A DNA stretch of 64,000 nucleotides from an uncultured Vibrio sp. (GTDB taxonomy: Bacteria > Pseudomonadota > Gammaproteobacteria > Enterobacterales > Vibrionaceae): the NCBI RefSeq assembly GCF_963675395.1, contig NZ_OY776223.1, positions 496,001 to 560,000 on the forward strand, read 5' to 3'. The notes below the pieces were generated by a model, which was not told where the DNA came from, ran no database searches, and saw nothing but the letters and a program-made list of their open reading frames with translations. Shown here piece by piece: positions 47,350-56,811 of this stretch. Within the stretch, counting starts at the first letter, position 1. Each line of letters begins with the position of its first letter. The position numbers were made by a program, and so were the translations under genes.

Positions 47350-47378
47350 AAAAGCCGCTCCGTATTGCGGCTTTTTTA
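47350..47378 (+). terminator. grxA terminator
   Basis: AAAGCCGC (47351-47358) pairs with GCGGCTTT (47367-47374), followed by TTT. Confidence 0.88.
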
Positions 47379-47510
47379 TTATTTTTCATATGGTTACTTC
47401 CCTAAGTCTGCTAATGGAAAAACATAAAAAAATTCACTTATCTTTTTGCTATATTTAGTTACAATTCTCCACTCTAATCTTTCTTGGCACACAATTTATC
47501 GAGCCACACA

Positions 47511-49193
47511 GTGAACATAGACGTCGTATATCTTCTCGAACAAAACCCTATCCTTCTAATCTTCGTCGTATTAGCCATCGGCCTTGCCTTCGGAAAAATC
47601 CGATTTGGTAAATTACAACTAGGTAACTCAATCGGAGTTCTCATCACTTCGCTTATCATGGGCCACTTGGGCTTCTCTTTTAATGCTGAAGCGTTAACAA
47701 TTGGGTTTATGCTGTTTATCTACTGCGTAGGTATCGAAGCTGGTCCCAACTTCTTTGGTATCTTTTTTAGAGATGGTAAGCATTACTTTATTCTCAGCAT
47801 GACTGTTCTGGTTACAGCGGTATGTTTAACTTATGGGTTAAGCCATTATTTTGGGCTCGATTTCGGGCTTTCAGCAGGTATGATGGCGGGCGCATTAACC
47901 GCAACGCCTGTTCTAGTGGGTGCACAAGACGCACTTAACTCAGGTTTGGCGACGATACCACGCAATATGGATTTTTCGCTGGTATTAGAAAACTTATCTG
48001 TTGGTTATGCCATGGCTTATCTGATTGGCTTAATCAGCATGATCATGTTCGCCAAGCTGCTGCCACGGCTACAGAAACAAAACCTGTCCGACTCAGCACA
48101 ACAAATTGCTCAAGAGCGTGGGCTTGGTAACTCAGGGCAGAGAAAAGTCTATCTCCCTATCATTCGCGCGTATCGCGTTGGTCCAGAATTGATTGACTGG
48201 ACGGATGGTAAAAACCTACGTGAACTGGGTATCTACCGTCAAACAGGCTGTTACATTGAGCGAATTCGCCGAAATGGTATTCTCGCCCACCCTGATGGTG
48301 ACGCTATTCTGCAAGAAGGCGATGAGATTGCACTGGTTGGTTTCCCGGATAGCCACGCTCGATTGGATTCCAGTTTCCGCAACGGCAAAGAAGTCTTTGA
48401 TCGCAACTTGCTGGATTTACGCATTGTTGAAGAAGAAATCGTGGTAAAAAGTGACGCAATAGCCGGTAAACGTTTATCCGACCTTAACTTGTCTGAGTTT
48501 GGTTGTTTCTTAAACCGCGTAGTGCGTGCTCAAATTGAAATGCCAATGGATTTAGACATTGTGCTTGCCAAAGGTGACGTTCTTCAGGTCAGTGGCGAAA
48601 AAAGTCGCGTACATGGTCTTGCTGAAAAAATCGGTTTCATCTCGATTCACAGCCAAATGGCAGACTTATTAGCATTTTGTAGCTTCTTCATTCTGGGCAT
48701 TATGTTTGGTCTTATCACGATGACATTTGGCCAAGTGTCGTTCAGCTTAGGTAATGCGGTAGGTTTATTGCTTTCTGGTATTACCTTGGGCTTCTTGCGT
48801 GCCAACCACCCTACTTTCGGCTACGTACCACAAGGCGCGCTGAACATGGTTAAAGACCTTGGTTTAATGTTCTTTATGGTCGGCATTGGCCTCAGTGCTG
48901 GTGGAAAAATGTTCGAGCATCTGACACAGGTAGGTCCGAAAGTCATCGGCTTGGCCTTTATTGTCAGCGTGGTTCCTGTAGCACTGGCGTATTTAGTTGG
49001 CGCCTATGCACTTAAAATGAATCGAGCATTGCTTTTTGGTGCCATTATTGGCGCTCGTACATGTGCACCGGCCATGGACGTAGTAAACGACTACGCGAAG
49101 TCAACGATTCCCGCACTAGGCTACGCTGGCACGTATGCAATAGCAAACATCTTAATGACGCTAGCGGGTACGATTCTCATCATATTGAGTTGA
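47511..49193 (+). CDS. ybjL: YbjL-type transporter (AspT/YidE family)
   Basis: A 560-aa membrane protein of the aspartate:alanine exchanger family. It has two membrane halves (residues about 5-190 and 375-560), each with five or six spans, and two RCK_C (TrkA-C) domains between them. The repeated GxEAGP/TPVLVGA and [11 protein letters not shown] segments are diagnostic. E. coli YbjL (561 aa) is of the same length; its substrate is unknown. The GTG at 47511 is chosen because the protein then starts MNIDVVYLL like its homologues; a TTG at 47484 is in frame. Confidence 0.9.
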   Translation: MNIDVVYLLEQNPILLIFVVLAIGLAFGKIRFGKLQLGNSIGVLITSLIMGHLGFSFNAEALTIGFMLFIYCVGIEAGPNFFGIFFRDGKHYFILSMTVLVTAVCLTYGLSHYFGLDFGLSAGMMAGALTATPVLVGAQDALNSGLATIPRNMDFSLVLENLSVGYAMAYLIGLISMIMFAKLLPRLQKQNLSDSAQQIAQERGLGNSGQRKVYLPIIRAYRVGPELIDWTDGKNLRELGIYRQTGCYIERIRRNGILAHPDGDAILQEGDEIALVGFPDSHARLDSSFRNGKEVFDRNLLDLRIVEEEIVVKSDAIAGKRLSDLNLSEFGCFLNRVVRAQIEMPMDLDIVLAKGDVLQVSGEKSRVHGLAEKIGFISIHSQMADLLAFCSFFILGIMFGLITMTFGQVSFSLGNAVGLLLSGITLGFLRANHPTFGYVPQGALNMVKDLGLMFFMVGIGLSAGGKMFEHLTQVGPKVIGLAFIVSVVPVALAYLVGAYALKMNRALLFGAIIGARTCAPAMDVVNDYAKSTIPALGYAGTYAIANILMTLAGTILIILS

Positions 49194-49212
49194 TTCAGCA
49201 GACATCAGACAC

Positions 49213-49241
49213 AAAAAAGGCGCTCAGTGAGCGCCTTTTTA
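49213..49241 (+). terminator. ybjL terminator
   Basis: AAAAAGGCGCT (49214-49224) pairs with AGCGCCTTTTT (49230-49240) around CAGTG. Confidence 0.95.
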
Positions 49242-49294
49242 CTACATAAATATTAGGAACGAATAAATATTAGAAACGACCTAAATAATAGCCA

Positions 49295-50497
49295 TTAGAT
49301 TTGAATGAAATCTGCTTCTACTGCTGGGTTCACGTCTGCTTCGTAATCCACACCGTCAACACCAAAACCGAATAGCTTCAAGAACTCTTCTTTATACTCT
49401 ACGTAATCAGTTAGCTCTTTTAGGTTTTCAGTCGTAATTTGTGGCCACAGGTCACGACAGTGTTGCTGGATGTCTTCACGAAGTTCCCAGTCGTCCAGAC
49501 GAAGGCGGTTCATGTCGTCCACTTCTGCCGCAGAGCCATCTTCTTTGTATAGACGCTGGCTGAACATACGGTAGATTTGCTCCATACAACCTTCGTGTAC
49601 GCCTTCTTCACGCATCTTCTTGAACACCATTGCAATGTACAGTGGCATTACAGGAATTGCAGAACTTGCCTGAGTGACAACAGATTTAAGAACTGCAACG
49701 TTCGCGCTGCCGCCTGTTTCTGCTAGTTTCTCGTTAAGTGCTGTTGCTGCGCGGTCCAGGTCCATTTTCGCTTTACCTAGCGCACCATCCCAGTAGATTG
49801 GCCAAGTTAGCTCGGTACCGATGTAGCTGTATGCGACGGTCTTACAACCTTCAGCAAGTACACCCGCTTCAGAAAGTGCGTTGATCCAAAGTTCCCAGTC
49901 TTCACCACCCATTACGGTGACTGTATCTTTGATCTCTTCTTCTGTTGCAGGCTCAACACTTGCTTCGATGATCACGTCTTTGTTGGTATCAACCGCTGTC
50001 GATGTGTAAGTTTCACCGATTGGTTTTAGAGATGAACGAATCAGTTCACCCGTTTCTGGTAATTTACGTACTGGGGAAGCCAGTGAGTAAACCACCATAT
50101 CAATCTGACCCAAGTCTTCTTTGATCAGCTCGATTGTTTTCTCTTTTGCTTCGTTTGAGAAAGCATCGCCGTTCAGGCTTTTCGCATACAGACCTTCTTC
50201 ACGTGCCAACTTTTCGAAAGCGGCAGCGTTATAAAAACCTGCTGTGCCAGGCTTCTTCTCTGTGCCTTCTTTTTCAAAGAACACACCGATAGTTGATGCA
50301 CCGCCACCAAATGCCGCAGCGATACGAGAAGATAGACCATACCCACTTGATGCACCCACAACAAGAACGCGTTTTGGTGCGTTTTTAATTGGGCCTTGTG
50401 CTTTAGTGAAAGCAATTTGTTCTTTTACATTAGCTTCACAACCAACAGGGTGCGTAGTAGTACAGATAAATCCACGAATTCTAGGTTTGATGATCAT
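49295..50497 (-). CDS. fabV: Enoyl-ACP reductase FabV
   Basis: FabV carries out the last reduction of fatty acid elongation with NADH and is naturally resistant to triclosan. The 400-aa protein starts [21 protein letters not shown], with a Rossmann loop [20 protein letters not shown]. The catalytic Tyr-x8-Lys is in [11 protein letters not shown], the FabV pattern rather than the FabI one. ATG 50497 follows AAGGAAG; a TTG two codons earlier is ignored. It is monocistronic and lies downstream of fadE on the same strand. Confidence 0.96.
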   Translation of the reverse strand: MIIKPRIRGFICTTTHPVGCEANVKEQIAFTKAQGPIKNAPKRVLVVGASSGYGLSSRIAAAFGGGASTIGVFFEKEGTEKKPGTAGFYNAAAFEKLAREEGLYAKSLNGDAFSNEAKEKTIELIKEDLGQIDMVVYSLASPVRKLPETGELIRSSLKPIGETYTSTAVDTNKDVIIEASVEPATEEEIKDTVTVMGGEDWELWINALSEAGVLAEGCKTVAYSYIGTELTWPIYWDGALGKAKMDLDRAATALNEKLAETGGSANVAVLKSVVTQASSAIPVMPLYIAMVFKKMREEGVHEGCMEQIYRMFSQRLYKEDGSAAEVDDMNRLRLDDWELREDIQQHCRDLWPQITTENLKELTDYVEYKEEFLKLFGFGVDGVDYEADVNPAVEADFIQI

Positions 50498-50616
50498 ATT
50501 CAACTTCCTTTAAAAAACCTTGTAAGGATAAAAGTTTCGCTCGGTGTTCGCATCTAATTTCTGTAAAAATGCTTCGAAAATGCAAGTGGTTGGAGCACTC
50601 TAGTATCATGCTAAAC

Positions 50617-50642
50617 AAAAAAGCACCTCAAAGAGGTGCTTT
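50617..50642 (-). terminator. fadE terminator
   Basis: AAGCACCT (50621-50628) pairs with AGGTGCTT (50634-50641) around CAAAG; on the minus strand a six-T run follows. It separates fadE from fabV. Confidence 0.9.
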
Positions 50643-50664
50643 CATCAATAAATCTATTGGCTCG

Positions 50665-52947
50665 TTAAGCGGCTGAATTAAGATGTGACTTTTTTGGCGC
50701 ATCGGTACGAAGTTCCGAAAAGTCGTGGCTAAAGTGGTCCACTTGAATCGCTTTGGAACGCAGTTTGTCCGCCGCTTTAATCTTATCGACTTCTTCCTGA
50801 GTTAATACGTCAGCCTCTAGCGCTTGTTGTAAGCGGTCGTCCAACAGACCTTTACGAGCGACTTTCCCATCTTTAACGCCCTTAACAAGCTTACGCTCTA
50901 ACGGTTTGATATCGTACATCGCAAGGAAGGCGTTCTCCATCAAACCGATATTGTCATCTTCTGCTTTACCTACGTAGCATAAATGAGTCAAACGATCTCG
51001 CTGTGCACCCGGCGTCATCATAGCTTCTGCAATGCGTGTACTCAGTTCATCACTAGGCTTGTTGAAGTGATTACCTAATGGGAATAGAAGTCCCTTCAAT
51101 ACACCACCAACGTATTTCACCGGGAAATTAGTATAAGCTTCGTTTAGTGACTTAGCGGCATTGTACAAACAGTGCTGCACGGCGTAGTGAACGAAGTCTA
51201 GATCGCCTTGCTGACGGCCTTCGTCTTCGTACTTCTTAAGCGCTGCTGACGCCATGTATAGGAAACTCAGACCATCGCCCAGACGAGCCGAGATCATCTC
51301 TTTACGTTTCAGGTCACCACCCAGTGTCAACATAGCGAAGTCTGCGCTTACCGCAAGGTCTCGACTTAGACGCGTGATGTCCTTGTAGTACTTCTTCGTT
51401 GGGCCACTCATTTCTGCTTTGATAAAACGAGAACCCGTCAATGCTGCGCCCAATGCACCGAATGTGTTTCCGGTTGCATGTTTGATGTGTTTGAACAACA
51501 AATCATCAAACTCTTTCGCGCCTTGCTCCGTATCTGGGTTTGCTGCTGCTTCCATTTCTTTTAGTACGTATGGATGACAACGCGTCGCACCTTGACCGAA
51601 GATCATCAGGTTACGAGTCAGAATGTTTGCACCTTCTACAGTAATCGCAACTGGGATACCAACGTAATGTTTCGCCAAGTAGTTCATTGGGCCATCTTGG
51701 ATAGCTCGACCTGCGTGAATATCAAATGAATCGTTAAGAAGCGTACGTGCCATCTCAGTCATATGATATTTAGCAATAGCGGTTACGATCCCCGGCTTTT
51801 CTTTCATGTCTAACGACGTGGTTGTCAGGGTGCGCGTCGCTTCAAGCAGGTAGGTTAAACCACCGATACGGCCCATCGCTTCTGCCACACCTTCGAATTT
51901 ACCGATAGACATGCCGAACTGTTTACGTACGTATGCGTATGCGCCGGTTGTTCTTGTTGTTAGGTGCCCAATAGCTGCGCCAAGCGCTGGTAATGAGATA
52001 CCGCGACCAGCCGACAAACATTCAACCAACATACGCCAGCCTTTGCCAGCATAATCCGCACCACCGATCAACCAATCCATTGGGATGAATACATCTTCAC
52101 CACGCGTTGGGCCATTCATGAACGCTGAGCCTAGTGGGTCGTGGCGTTCACCAATTTCAACACCTTCGTGATCGGCAGGAATCAGTGCACAAGTGATACC
52201 AATATCTTTCTTGTCACCAAGCAAACCGTCAGGGTCCTGTAGTTTAAATGCCAGACCAAGAACCGTAGCAACCGGCGCAAGAGTAATGTAACGTTTGTTC
52301 CAGCTAAGGCGAATACCAAGCACTTCTTCACCATTATGCTTGCCGTAACAAACCACGCCCTGATCTGGGATACCGCCCGCATCAGAACCTGCTTCAGGGC
52401 CTGTAAGCGCGAAACATGGGATGTCCGTACCGTCAGCGAGACGTGGCAACCAGTAATCTTTTTGCTCTTGTGTACCGTAATGAGAAAGAAGCTCCCCAGG
52501 ACCAAGTGAGTTTGGTACCATTACCGATACAGCGGCACTGATGCTTCGAGTCGCGATACGCGAAACAATCGTCGAGTTAGCCAACGATGAAAACTCACGA
52601 CCACCATATTCTTTAGAAATAATCAGGGACAAAAAGCGCTCTTTACGCAAAAACTCCCACACTTCCGGAGATAAATCTCGGTCTTCTTTAACGATCTTTT
52701 GTTCGTCAAGCATGTCGAGCAGCGTTACAAGCTCATTATCCATAAAGGATTGCTCTTCTGCTGTTAGCGTCGGAGTTGGGTAATGGTGCAGCGTTTTAAA
52801 ATTTGGTTTGCCGGAAAATAGCTCTGCATCCCACCAGACACTACCTGCTTCCATTGCTTCTCTTTCCGTACTGGACAACGGAGGTAGTACTTTTTTAAAC
52901 AACTTAAATGCTGGGTCACTAATCCATTTTCTTCGTAAAGAGCTCAT
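50665..52947 (-). CDS. fadE: Acyl-CoA dehydrogenase FadE
   Basis: FadE performs the first step of beta-oxidation on fatty acyl-CoA. The 760-aa protein has the acyl-CoA dehydrogenase N-terminal and middle domains (ALTGPEAGSDAGG), the FAD-binding C-domain with the catalytic Glu region VEGANILTRNLMIFGQGA, and the extra DUF1974 tail of FadE. It lacks the membrane helices at the E. coli N-terminus (814 aa). It lies 70 bp after psrA on the same strand, with a terminator after it. TGGTC near 53012 resembles half a FadR site, but this is weak. Confidence 0.94.
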   Translation of the reverse strand: MSSLRRKWISDPAFKLFKKVLPPLSSTEREAMEAGSVWWDAELFSGKPNFKTLHHYPTPTLTAEEQSFMDNELVTLLDMLDEQKIVKEDRDLSPEVWEFLRKERFLSLIISKEYGGREFSSLANSTIVSRIATRSISAAVSVMVPNSLGPGELLSHYGTQEQKDYWLPRLADGTDIPCFALTGPEAGSDAGGIPDQGVVCYGKHNGEEVLGIRLSWNKRYITLAPVATVLGLAFKLQDPDGLLGDKKDIGITCALIPADHEGVEIGERHDPLGSAFMNGPTRGEDVFIPMDWLIGGADYAGKGWRMLVECLSAGRGISLPALGAAIGHLTTRTTGAYAYVRKQFGMSIGKFEGVAEAMGRIGGLTYLLEATRTLTTTSLDMKEKPGIVTAIAKYHMTEMARTLLNDSFDIHAGRAIQDGPMNYLAKHYVGIPVAITVEGANILTRNLMIFGQGATRCHPYVLKEMEAAANPDTEQGAKEFDDLLFKHIKHATGNTFGALGAALTGSRFIKAEMSGPTKKYYKDITRLSRDLAVSADFAMLTLGGDLKRKEMISARLGDGLSFLYMASAALKKYEDEGRQQGDLDFVHYAVQHCLYNAAKSLNEAYTNFPVKYVGGVLKGLLFPLGNHFNKPSDELSTRIAEAMMTPGAQRDRLTHLCYVGKAEDDNIGLMENAFLAMYDIKPLERKLVKGVKDGKVARKGLLDDRLQQALEADVLTQEEVDKIKAADKLRSKAIQVDHFSHDFSELRTDAPKKSHLNSAA

Positions 52948-53017
52948 TGTTCAGATCCTTTTGTTCACGTCACTAATTTATTATTGGTTTAACTAACAGC
53001 TTACTTGCTCTGGTCAA

Positions 53018-53644
53018 TTACTTCGCTGACATACCTGCTGACAAGTAAGGAATTAACAAATCGACGACAGACTTAATATCGACTTCTTTATTAAATTTAC
53101 TATCTGCAAGCTCTGATAGTGCTTGACTAGATGCCATCGTAAAAACACACGTTCCGAGCGTAAAATGTAATCGCCAGAACAGTAGCTCTTCCGTTAGCTC
53201 TGGGTTCGCTTTCATGATAGAGGCAGTAAATAATTTCAATACCTCTTCGTAACGAGTGGTGATGAACCAACGTAAATGCCCTTGTACATCCGTGTAACCT
53301 CTACCTAATAACAACATAAATAGGGCTGTACCATTTGGTCTTACTTCATTAAGTGTACTTAATGGCAATCTTAGCGATTCAAACACTTCTTCCATTGTGT
53401 AGTTATCGCGTGTATTTAGCTCGATGAGAGAGGTTTTGATACTCGGCATCAGTGCTTCTAGATATCGGTCTAAAACCGCTCGAACCAGCGTCTTCTTATC
53501 GCCAAAGTGGTAATTTACTGATGCAAGATTTACATTCGCTCTGCCAGTAATGGTTCTCAGTGATGTATCATTGAACCCATACTCAGCAAACAACCCTTCT
53601 GCGACATTAAGTATTTTTTCTTTTGTTGAAGTTCTCGGGGCCAT
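53018..53644 (-). CDS. psrA: TetR-family regulator, PsrA-like
   Basis: A 208-aa TetR repressor. The N-terminal helix-turn-helix reads FNDTSLRTITGRANVNLASVNYHFGDKKTL, very like Pseudomonas PsrA (ETSLRLITSKAGVNLAAVNYHFG). The C-terminus keeps the PsrA segments FWRLHFTLG and a final PYLSAGM. PsrA senses long-chain fatty acids and represses beta-oxidation genes, which fits its place directly upstream of fadE. A PsrA-type palindrome lies 15 bp upstream of its start. ATG 53644 is chosen; a GTG three codons earlier is possible. Confidence 0.85.
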   Translation of the reverse strand: MAPRTSTKEKILNVAEGLFAEYGFNDTSLRTITGRANVNLASVNYHFGDKKTLVRAVLDRYLEALMPSIKTSLIELNTRDNYTMEEVFESLRLPLSTLNEVRPNGTALFMLLLGRGYTDVQGHLRWFITTRYEEVLKLFTASIMKANPELTEELLFWRLHFTLGTCVFTMASSQALSELADSKFNKEVDIKSVVDLLIPYLSAGMSAK

Positions 53645-53658
53645 TTTAATCACTCGTA

Positions 53659-53674
53659 TTAAACAACTGTTTAA
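53659..53674. promoter_or_regulatory. PsrA-type operator
   Basis: TTAAACA-AC-TGTTTAA is a 16-bp palindrome with 7-bp arms. It contains AAAC-N4-GTTT, the core of known PsrA sites. Its position just upstream of the regulator's start suggests autoregulation and control of psrA-fadE. Confidence 0.78.
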
Positions 53675-53966
53675 AATATACCCCGAACACCGAGATTAAC
53701 AAACGATTAACATCACATTTTCAAAATTTATTCTTTCAATAAAAAGAATCAACGTTAAACAAAATAAATTTCAAGTGACGTGATTTAAGTGTGATAACCA
53801 TGTACACAAGATTCTCAGGTAACTCGGTGGATTACGGGTGATAAACTGTCGGTGACATTGTCCACAGATACAATGACTTACATAGTCACATCAAATGCGC
53901 GGTACATTGGGGAAATATTTTTCAAAAAAAATGGAACTGTTCGGAAAATGCTCGGTCTGAATATAT

Positions 53967-54095
53967 GTAACAACTAGGGCATTTTAAGTTTCACTGGCCG
54001 TCAAACTTTCCCATCTAATTGTTACGTTGCTGCTTTTTTCTTATTAACTCCTATGTTTGTATCCGCCCAGTCAACGTTTCGACTGGGCTTTTTTT
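53967..54095 (+). ncRNA. Candidate small RNA between psrA and nhaA
   Basis: The plus strand can form a nested stem: GTAACAACTAG (53967-53977) with CTAATTGTTAC (54015-54025, one mismatch), enclosing AAGTTT (53986-53991) with AAACTT (54003-54008). Next comes a U-rich unpaired stretch that includes ACTCCTATG, complementary to Shine-Dalgarno sequences. It ends in an 8-bp GCCCAGTC/GACTGGGC terminator followed by seven T. This is the architecture of Hfq-dependent small RNAs. There is no upstream plus-strand gene that this terminator could serve. The promoter is not clear; TATAT lies near 53962. The 5' end is a guess. Confidence 0.68.
54065..54095 (+). terminator. Intrinsic terminator of the small RNA candidate
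   Basis: GCCCAGTC (54065-54072) pairs perfectly with GACTGGGC (54081-54088) around AACGTTTC, followed by seven T. Confidence 0.92.
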
Positions 54096-54145
54096 CGTCT
54101 GTCACTTTTTCTCTTCAACTTAGGCTAGTTGCATTACAAGCACAA

Positions 54146-54172
54146 AAAAACCTCCCATGTGGGAGGTTTTGT
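54146..54172 (-). terminator. nhaA terminator
   Basis: AAAACCTCCC (54147-54156) pairs with GGGAGGTTTT (54161-54170) around ATGT; on the minus strand more T follows. Confidence 0.9.
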
Positions 54173-54185
54173 TTTTGACTAAGCG

Positions 54186-55337
54186 TTACGCCAGTGACTT
54201 TTTAGGTAAAGATAGATGCAGCAATAGATATCCGATTATCGCGGCTGTCGTTGACCCCATCAAAATACCTAGTCGTGCGTAAGTATCGAACTCCGGACTC
54301 ACATTGCCGAATGCAAGTGACGAGATAAAGATAGACATCGTAAAGCCAATACCACAAAGCACAGACACAGCGAATATATGTTTGAAACTGATACCTTCTG
54401 GTAGCTTCGCCACGCCCAGCTTCACTGCCGCCCAGCTGAAGGTGAAAATACCCAGAGGCTTACCAACTAACAAACCAAGCGCGATACCTAATGGCAACAT
54501 TGACGTTAAGCCAGATAAAGATACGCCTTCTAAAGAAATACCAGCGTTGGCAAACGCAAACAGTGGAAGAATACCAAACGCCACGTATGGGTGAAGAGCA
54601 TGCTCCATGTGTTTCAGCGGCGAATGCTCGCCCGGCTTGCCTTGAAGCGGGATAGCAAAACCGATTACCACCCCCGCAAGCGTCGCGTGAACACCCGATT
54701 TAAGAACAGCAAACCAAAGGATGGCACCCACAATCATATATGGTGTTAGTTTGGTCACTTTCTTAGCGTTCAACAAGAAAAGTAAACCAGTCATGGCAAA
54801 ACCAACTAGCAAAGCCATTGTCGATAGATCGCCCGTGTAGAATAGCGCGATGATAACCACAACACCTAAGTCATCGATGATAGCCAGAGCCAACAGGAAT
54901 ACTTTTAGGCTTACCGGGACACGTTTACCCAGAAGGGCCATAATACCCAATGCAAAGGCGATATCGGTTGCTGCTGGAATTGCCCAGCCAGAGACCGCTT
55001 GAGCATCACTCGCATTAAATGCAACATAAATAAGCGCGGGTGCCAACATACCACCGACCGCTGCAATCGCAGGGAAGATCGCTGTTTCTTTTGATTTCAA
55101 CGCACCTTCAAGTAGCTCTCGTTTAACCTCAAGGCCAATTAGTAAGAAAAACACAGCCATTAGGCCATCATTGATCCAGTGAGATACAGACATACCCAAA
55201 ACATAAGTATGCAGAATAGATTGATAAGTTTCGCCCAGAGGTGTGTTTGCAATGGTCATCGCAATCGCAGCAGCAATTACGAGAAGAATGCCTCCTGCGG
55301 ATTCCATTTTGAAAAAGTCACGAATGGCATCGTTCAT
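54186..55337 (-). CDS. nhaA: Na+/H+ antiporter NhaA
   Basis: NhaA expels sodium in exchange for protons, vital for a marine organism. The 383-aa protein has about twelve spans. The ion-binding acidic residues are in ATDIAFALG and the tandem Asp of [16 protein letters not shown], equivalent to E. coli Asp133, Asp163 and Asp164. The C-terminal [13 protein letters not shown] holds the conserved unwound helix. The ATG at 55337 has AAGGG close by. No nhaR regulator gene is adjacent. A terminator ends it. Confidence 0.96.
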   Translation of the reverse strand: MNDAIRDFFKMESAGGILLVIAAAIAMTIANTPLGETYQSILHTYVLGMSVSHWINDGLMAVFFLLIGLEVKRELLEGALKSKETAIFPAIAAVGGMLAPALIYVAFNASDAQAVSGWAIPAATDIAFALGIMALLGKRVPVSLKVFLLALAIIDDLGVVVIIALFYTGDLSTMALLVGFAMTGLLFLLNAKKVTKLTPYMIVGAILWFAVLKSGVHATLAGVVIGFAIPLQGKPGEHSPLKHMEHALHPYVAFGILPLFAFANAGISLEGVSLSGLTSMLPLGIALGLLVGKPLGIFTFSWAAVKLGVAKLPEGISFKHIFAVSVLCGIGFTMSIFISSLAFGNVSPEFDTYARLGILMGSTTAAIIGYLLLHLSLPKKSLA

Positions 55338-55689
55338 ACATTAACCCTTATATTTATTATCTTAATAAACGATCGACAAAGAATGATATGAGTTTATAGC
55401 TGTAAGAAACTTTAGAATAATCGCTTGTTCAGAGTATAAACTTCGTTATTTCCGATGATTGATTCACAACACATCGTATTTTCCAACATTAACTTTATGG
55501 TCATTACGACTAATTGCATATCATTTTTTTGCTATTTATTAATCAGTATTACTCACAATTCAGCATAACATGATTAAAATGTGTATGGTAAGCACAGGGA
55601 ATCATCATGTTTGTATCCAACTACAGGAACAAAAAAAGCCACCTCAAGGGTGGCTGTATAAATGAAAACGGATGGTAGTTAGCTAAAAA
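55338..55689. other. Gap upstream of nhaA
   Basis: This 352-bp AT-rich region holds the nhaA leader and, at its right end, the terminator of the next leftward gene. No gene or strong hairpin is otherwise visible. Confidence 0.5.
55630..55656 (-). terminator. AttEFGH-like operon terminator
   Basis: AGCCACC (55637-55643) pairs with GGTGGCT (55649-55655); seven T follow on the minus strand. Confidence 0.88.
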
Positions 55690-56811
55690 CTAATAGCCAG
55701 TTAATTGCATAAATCCCCATGCCTCGTTAGAGCCCGATGCCAATGTGGGACCTTCCCAATAAGGGATAACAAACGGGAGCCACATATTCGTGTTAACAAC
55801 GCGTGTCGTCAGATTAATATCGTGTTGTGGTACGCGGATAACCCACTGTAATGGCAGTCGTTTCCCGTTCGATAAACTGGTTACTTGTAACGGTTGAATC
55901 GTAATATCTTTCTCTGTCAGATTAATCACTTGTCCCGAACGTGTTGATAGCGTGCCGAATATATGAGGCATTTGCCCATGATGTCGATATCGACTTACCG
56001 TCAACCCTCTGCCATCATCTAAATTTAACGTGAGCCAGTCCCAACCTTGTTGGCCTTCTCCGATTAAACCACTGCCCCACTCTTTTTGAGTCCAAGCCGA
56101 TCCTGAAACCGGAATTCGCTGCCCATTGACATTCAAATTTCCTTTAACATTCAGGAAAGGCGCACTAAAGCTAAATGAGGCAACCGACTGCAAAGCATGC
56201 TTAACTTGGAAGCCTCTATCACCATTAACAACAAAAGGTCCATTCGTCTGCGTATTAAGGTCAACGCTGAATTCATCTGTCGAGACAACCAGTTTACCGG
56301 GGAAAGGTGTCGCGCCAAGCGAACGCCAGTTCCAATTGTCAATCCATAAGCTAAATGGGCGGTTTTGCATCCCAGCCTGACCTATACCACCTCGCGCGAC
56401 ACGCTGCTCTTTCCACACCTGGGTACCATGGCTGATGACGATGTGTGAGATGTATAGCTGTGGATTTTGCCAACCTCTCGTTTCACGTTCATCAGTCGCG
56501 ACTCTAAAGTAGCTCCACTGAACGTTATACACCTCACCATTTTTATCTTGCAGCTTGGCAAAGTAGTTCCACCATTCGTGTTGGTATTTGGGGTGAAACC
56601 TAAAATCAGCTGGCAATGAAACATGTTCATCAGGCAAAACCGGTTCGAAGATGGTTTTGTCCTCTCTGGTCAGGAGCGAGTTAATTGTCGTTTCCTGAGT
56701 TACTGTCTCTTCCGACCAAAACAGTGAATACAAAGCGCCTAGTAGTACCGCGCCTGCCACAAAAAACAATATTGCTGCTAAGAAGCGCTTTTTGGAACTC
56801 TTTTTTACCAC
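55690..56811 (-). CDS. AttH-like lipocalin-domain protein
   Basis: A 373-aa protein with one N-terminal membrane anchor (residues about 9-30) and a two-lobed lipocalin-like region of the CrtC/AttH superfamily. Typical features are FRFHPKYQHEWWNYFAKLQ, the central SAWTQKEWGSG and WDWLTLNLDDGRGL. Some relatives are carotenoid 1,2-hydratases, but this group travels with ABC transporters (as in the att genes of Agrobacterium) and its function is unknown. It starts at GTG 56811, sharing one base with the permease stop, so translation is coupled. Confidence 0.8.
   Translation of the reverse strand: MVKKSSKKRFLAAILFFVAGAVLLGALYSLFWSEETVTQETTINSLLTREDKTIFEPVLPDEHVSLPADFRFHPKYQHEWWNYFAKLQDKNGEVYNVQWSYFRVATDERETRGWQNPQLYISHIVISHGTQVWKEQRVARGGIGQAGMQNRPFSLWIDNWNWRSLGATPFPGKLVVSTDEFSVDLNTQTNGPFVVNGDRGFQVKHALQSVASFSFSAPFLNVKGNLNVNGQRIPVSGSAWTQKEWGSGLIGEGQQGWDWLTLNLDDGRGLTVSRYRHHGQMPHIFGTLSTRSGQVINLTEKDITIQPLQVTSLSNGKRLPLQWVIRVPQHDINLTTRVVNTNMWLPFVIPYWEGPTLASGSNEAWGFMQLTGY

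Larger units (their letters stand above)
53645..54185. other. 541-bp intergenic region, psrA to nhaA
   Basis: Both flanking genes are on the minus strand. The region holds the PsrA-type palindrome, an AT-rich stretch (53690-53960), a plus-strand structured RNA candidate ending in a terminator at 54095, and the separate nhaA terminator at 54146-54172. No protein-coding frame is convincing. Confidence 0.7.

Noticed and set aside
53005..53020. CTGGTCAATTAC considered as a FadR operator for fadE
   Set aside because: Only one half resembles the FadR consensus and it overlaps the psrA stop codon.
55338..55627. nhaA leader considered as a sodium-responsive riboswitch
   Set aside because: I can see no stable conserved-looking structure by eye and have no motif match to support it.
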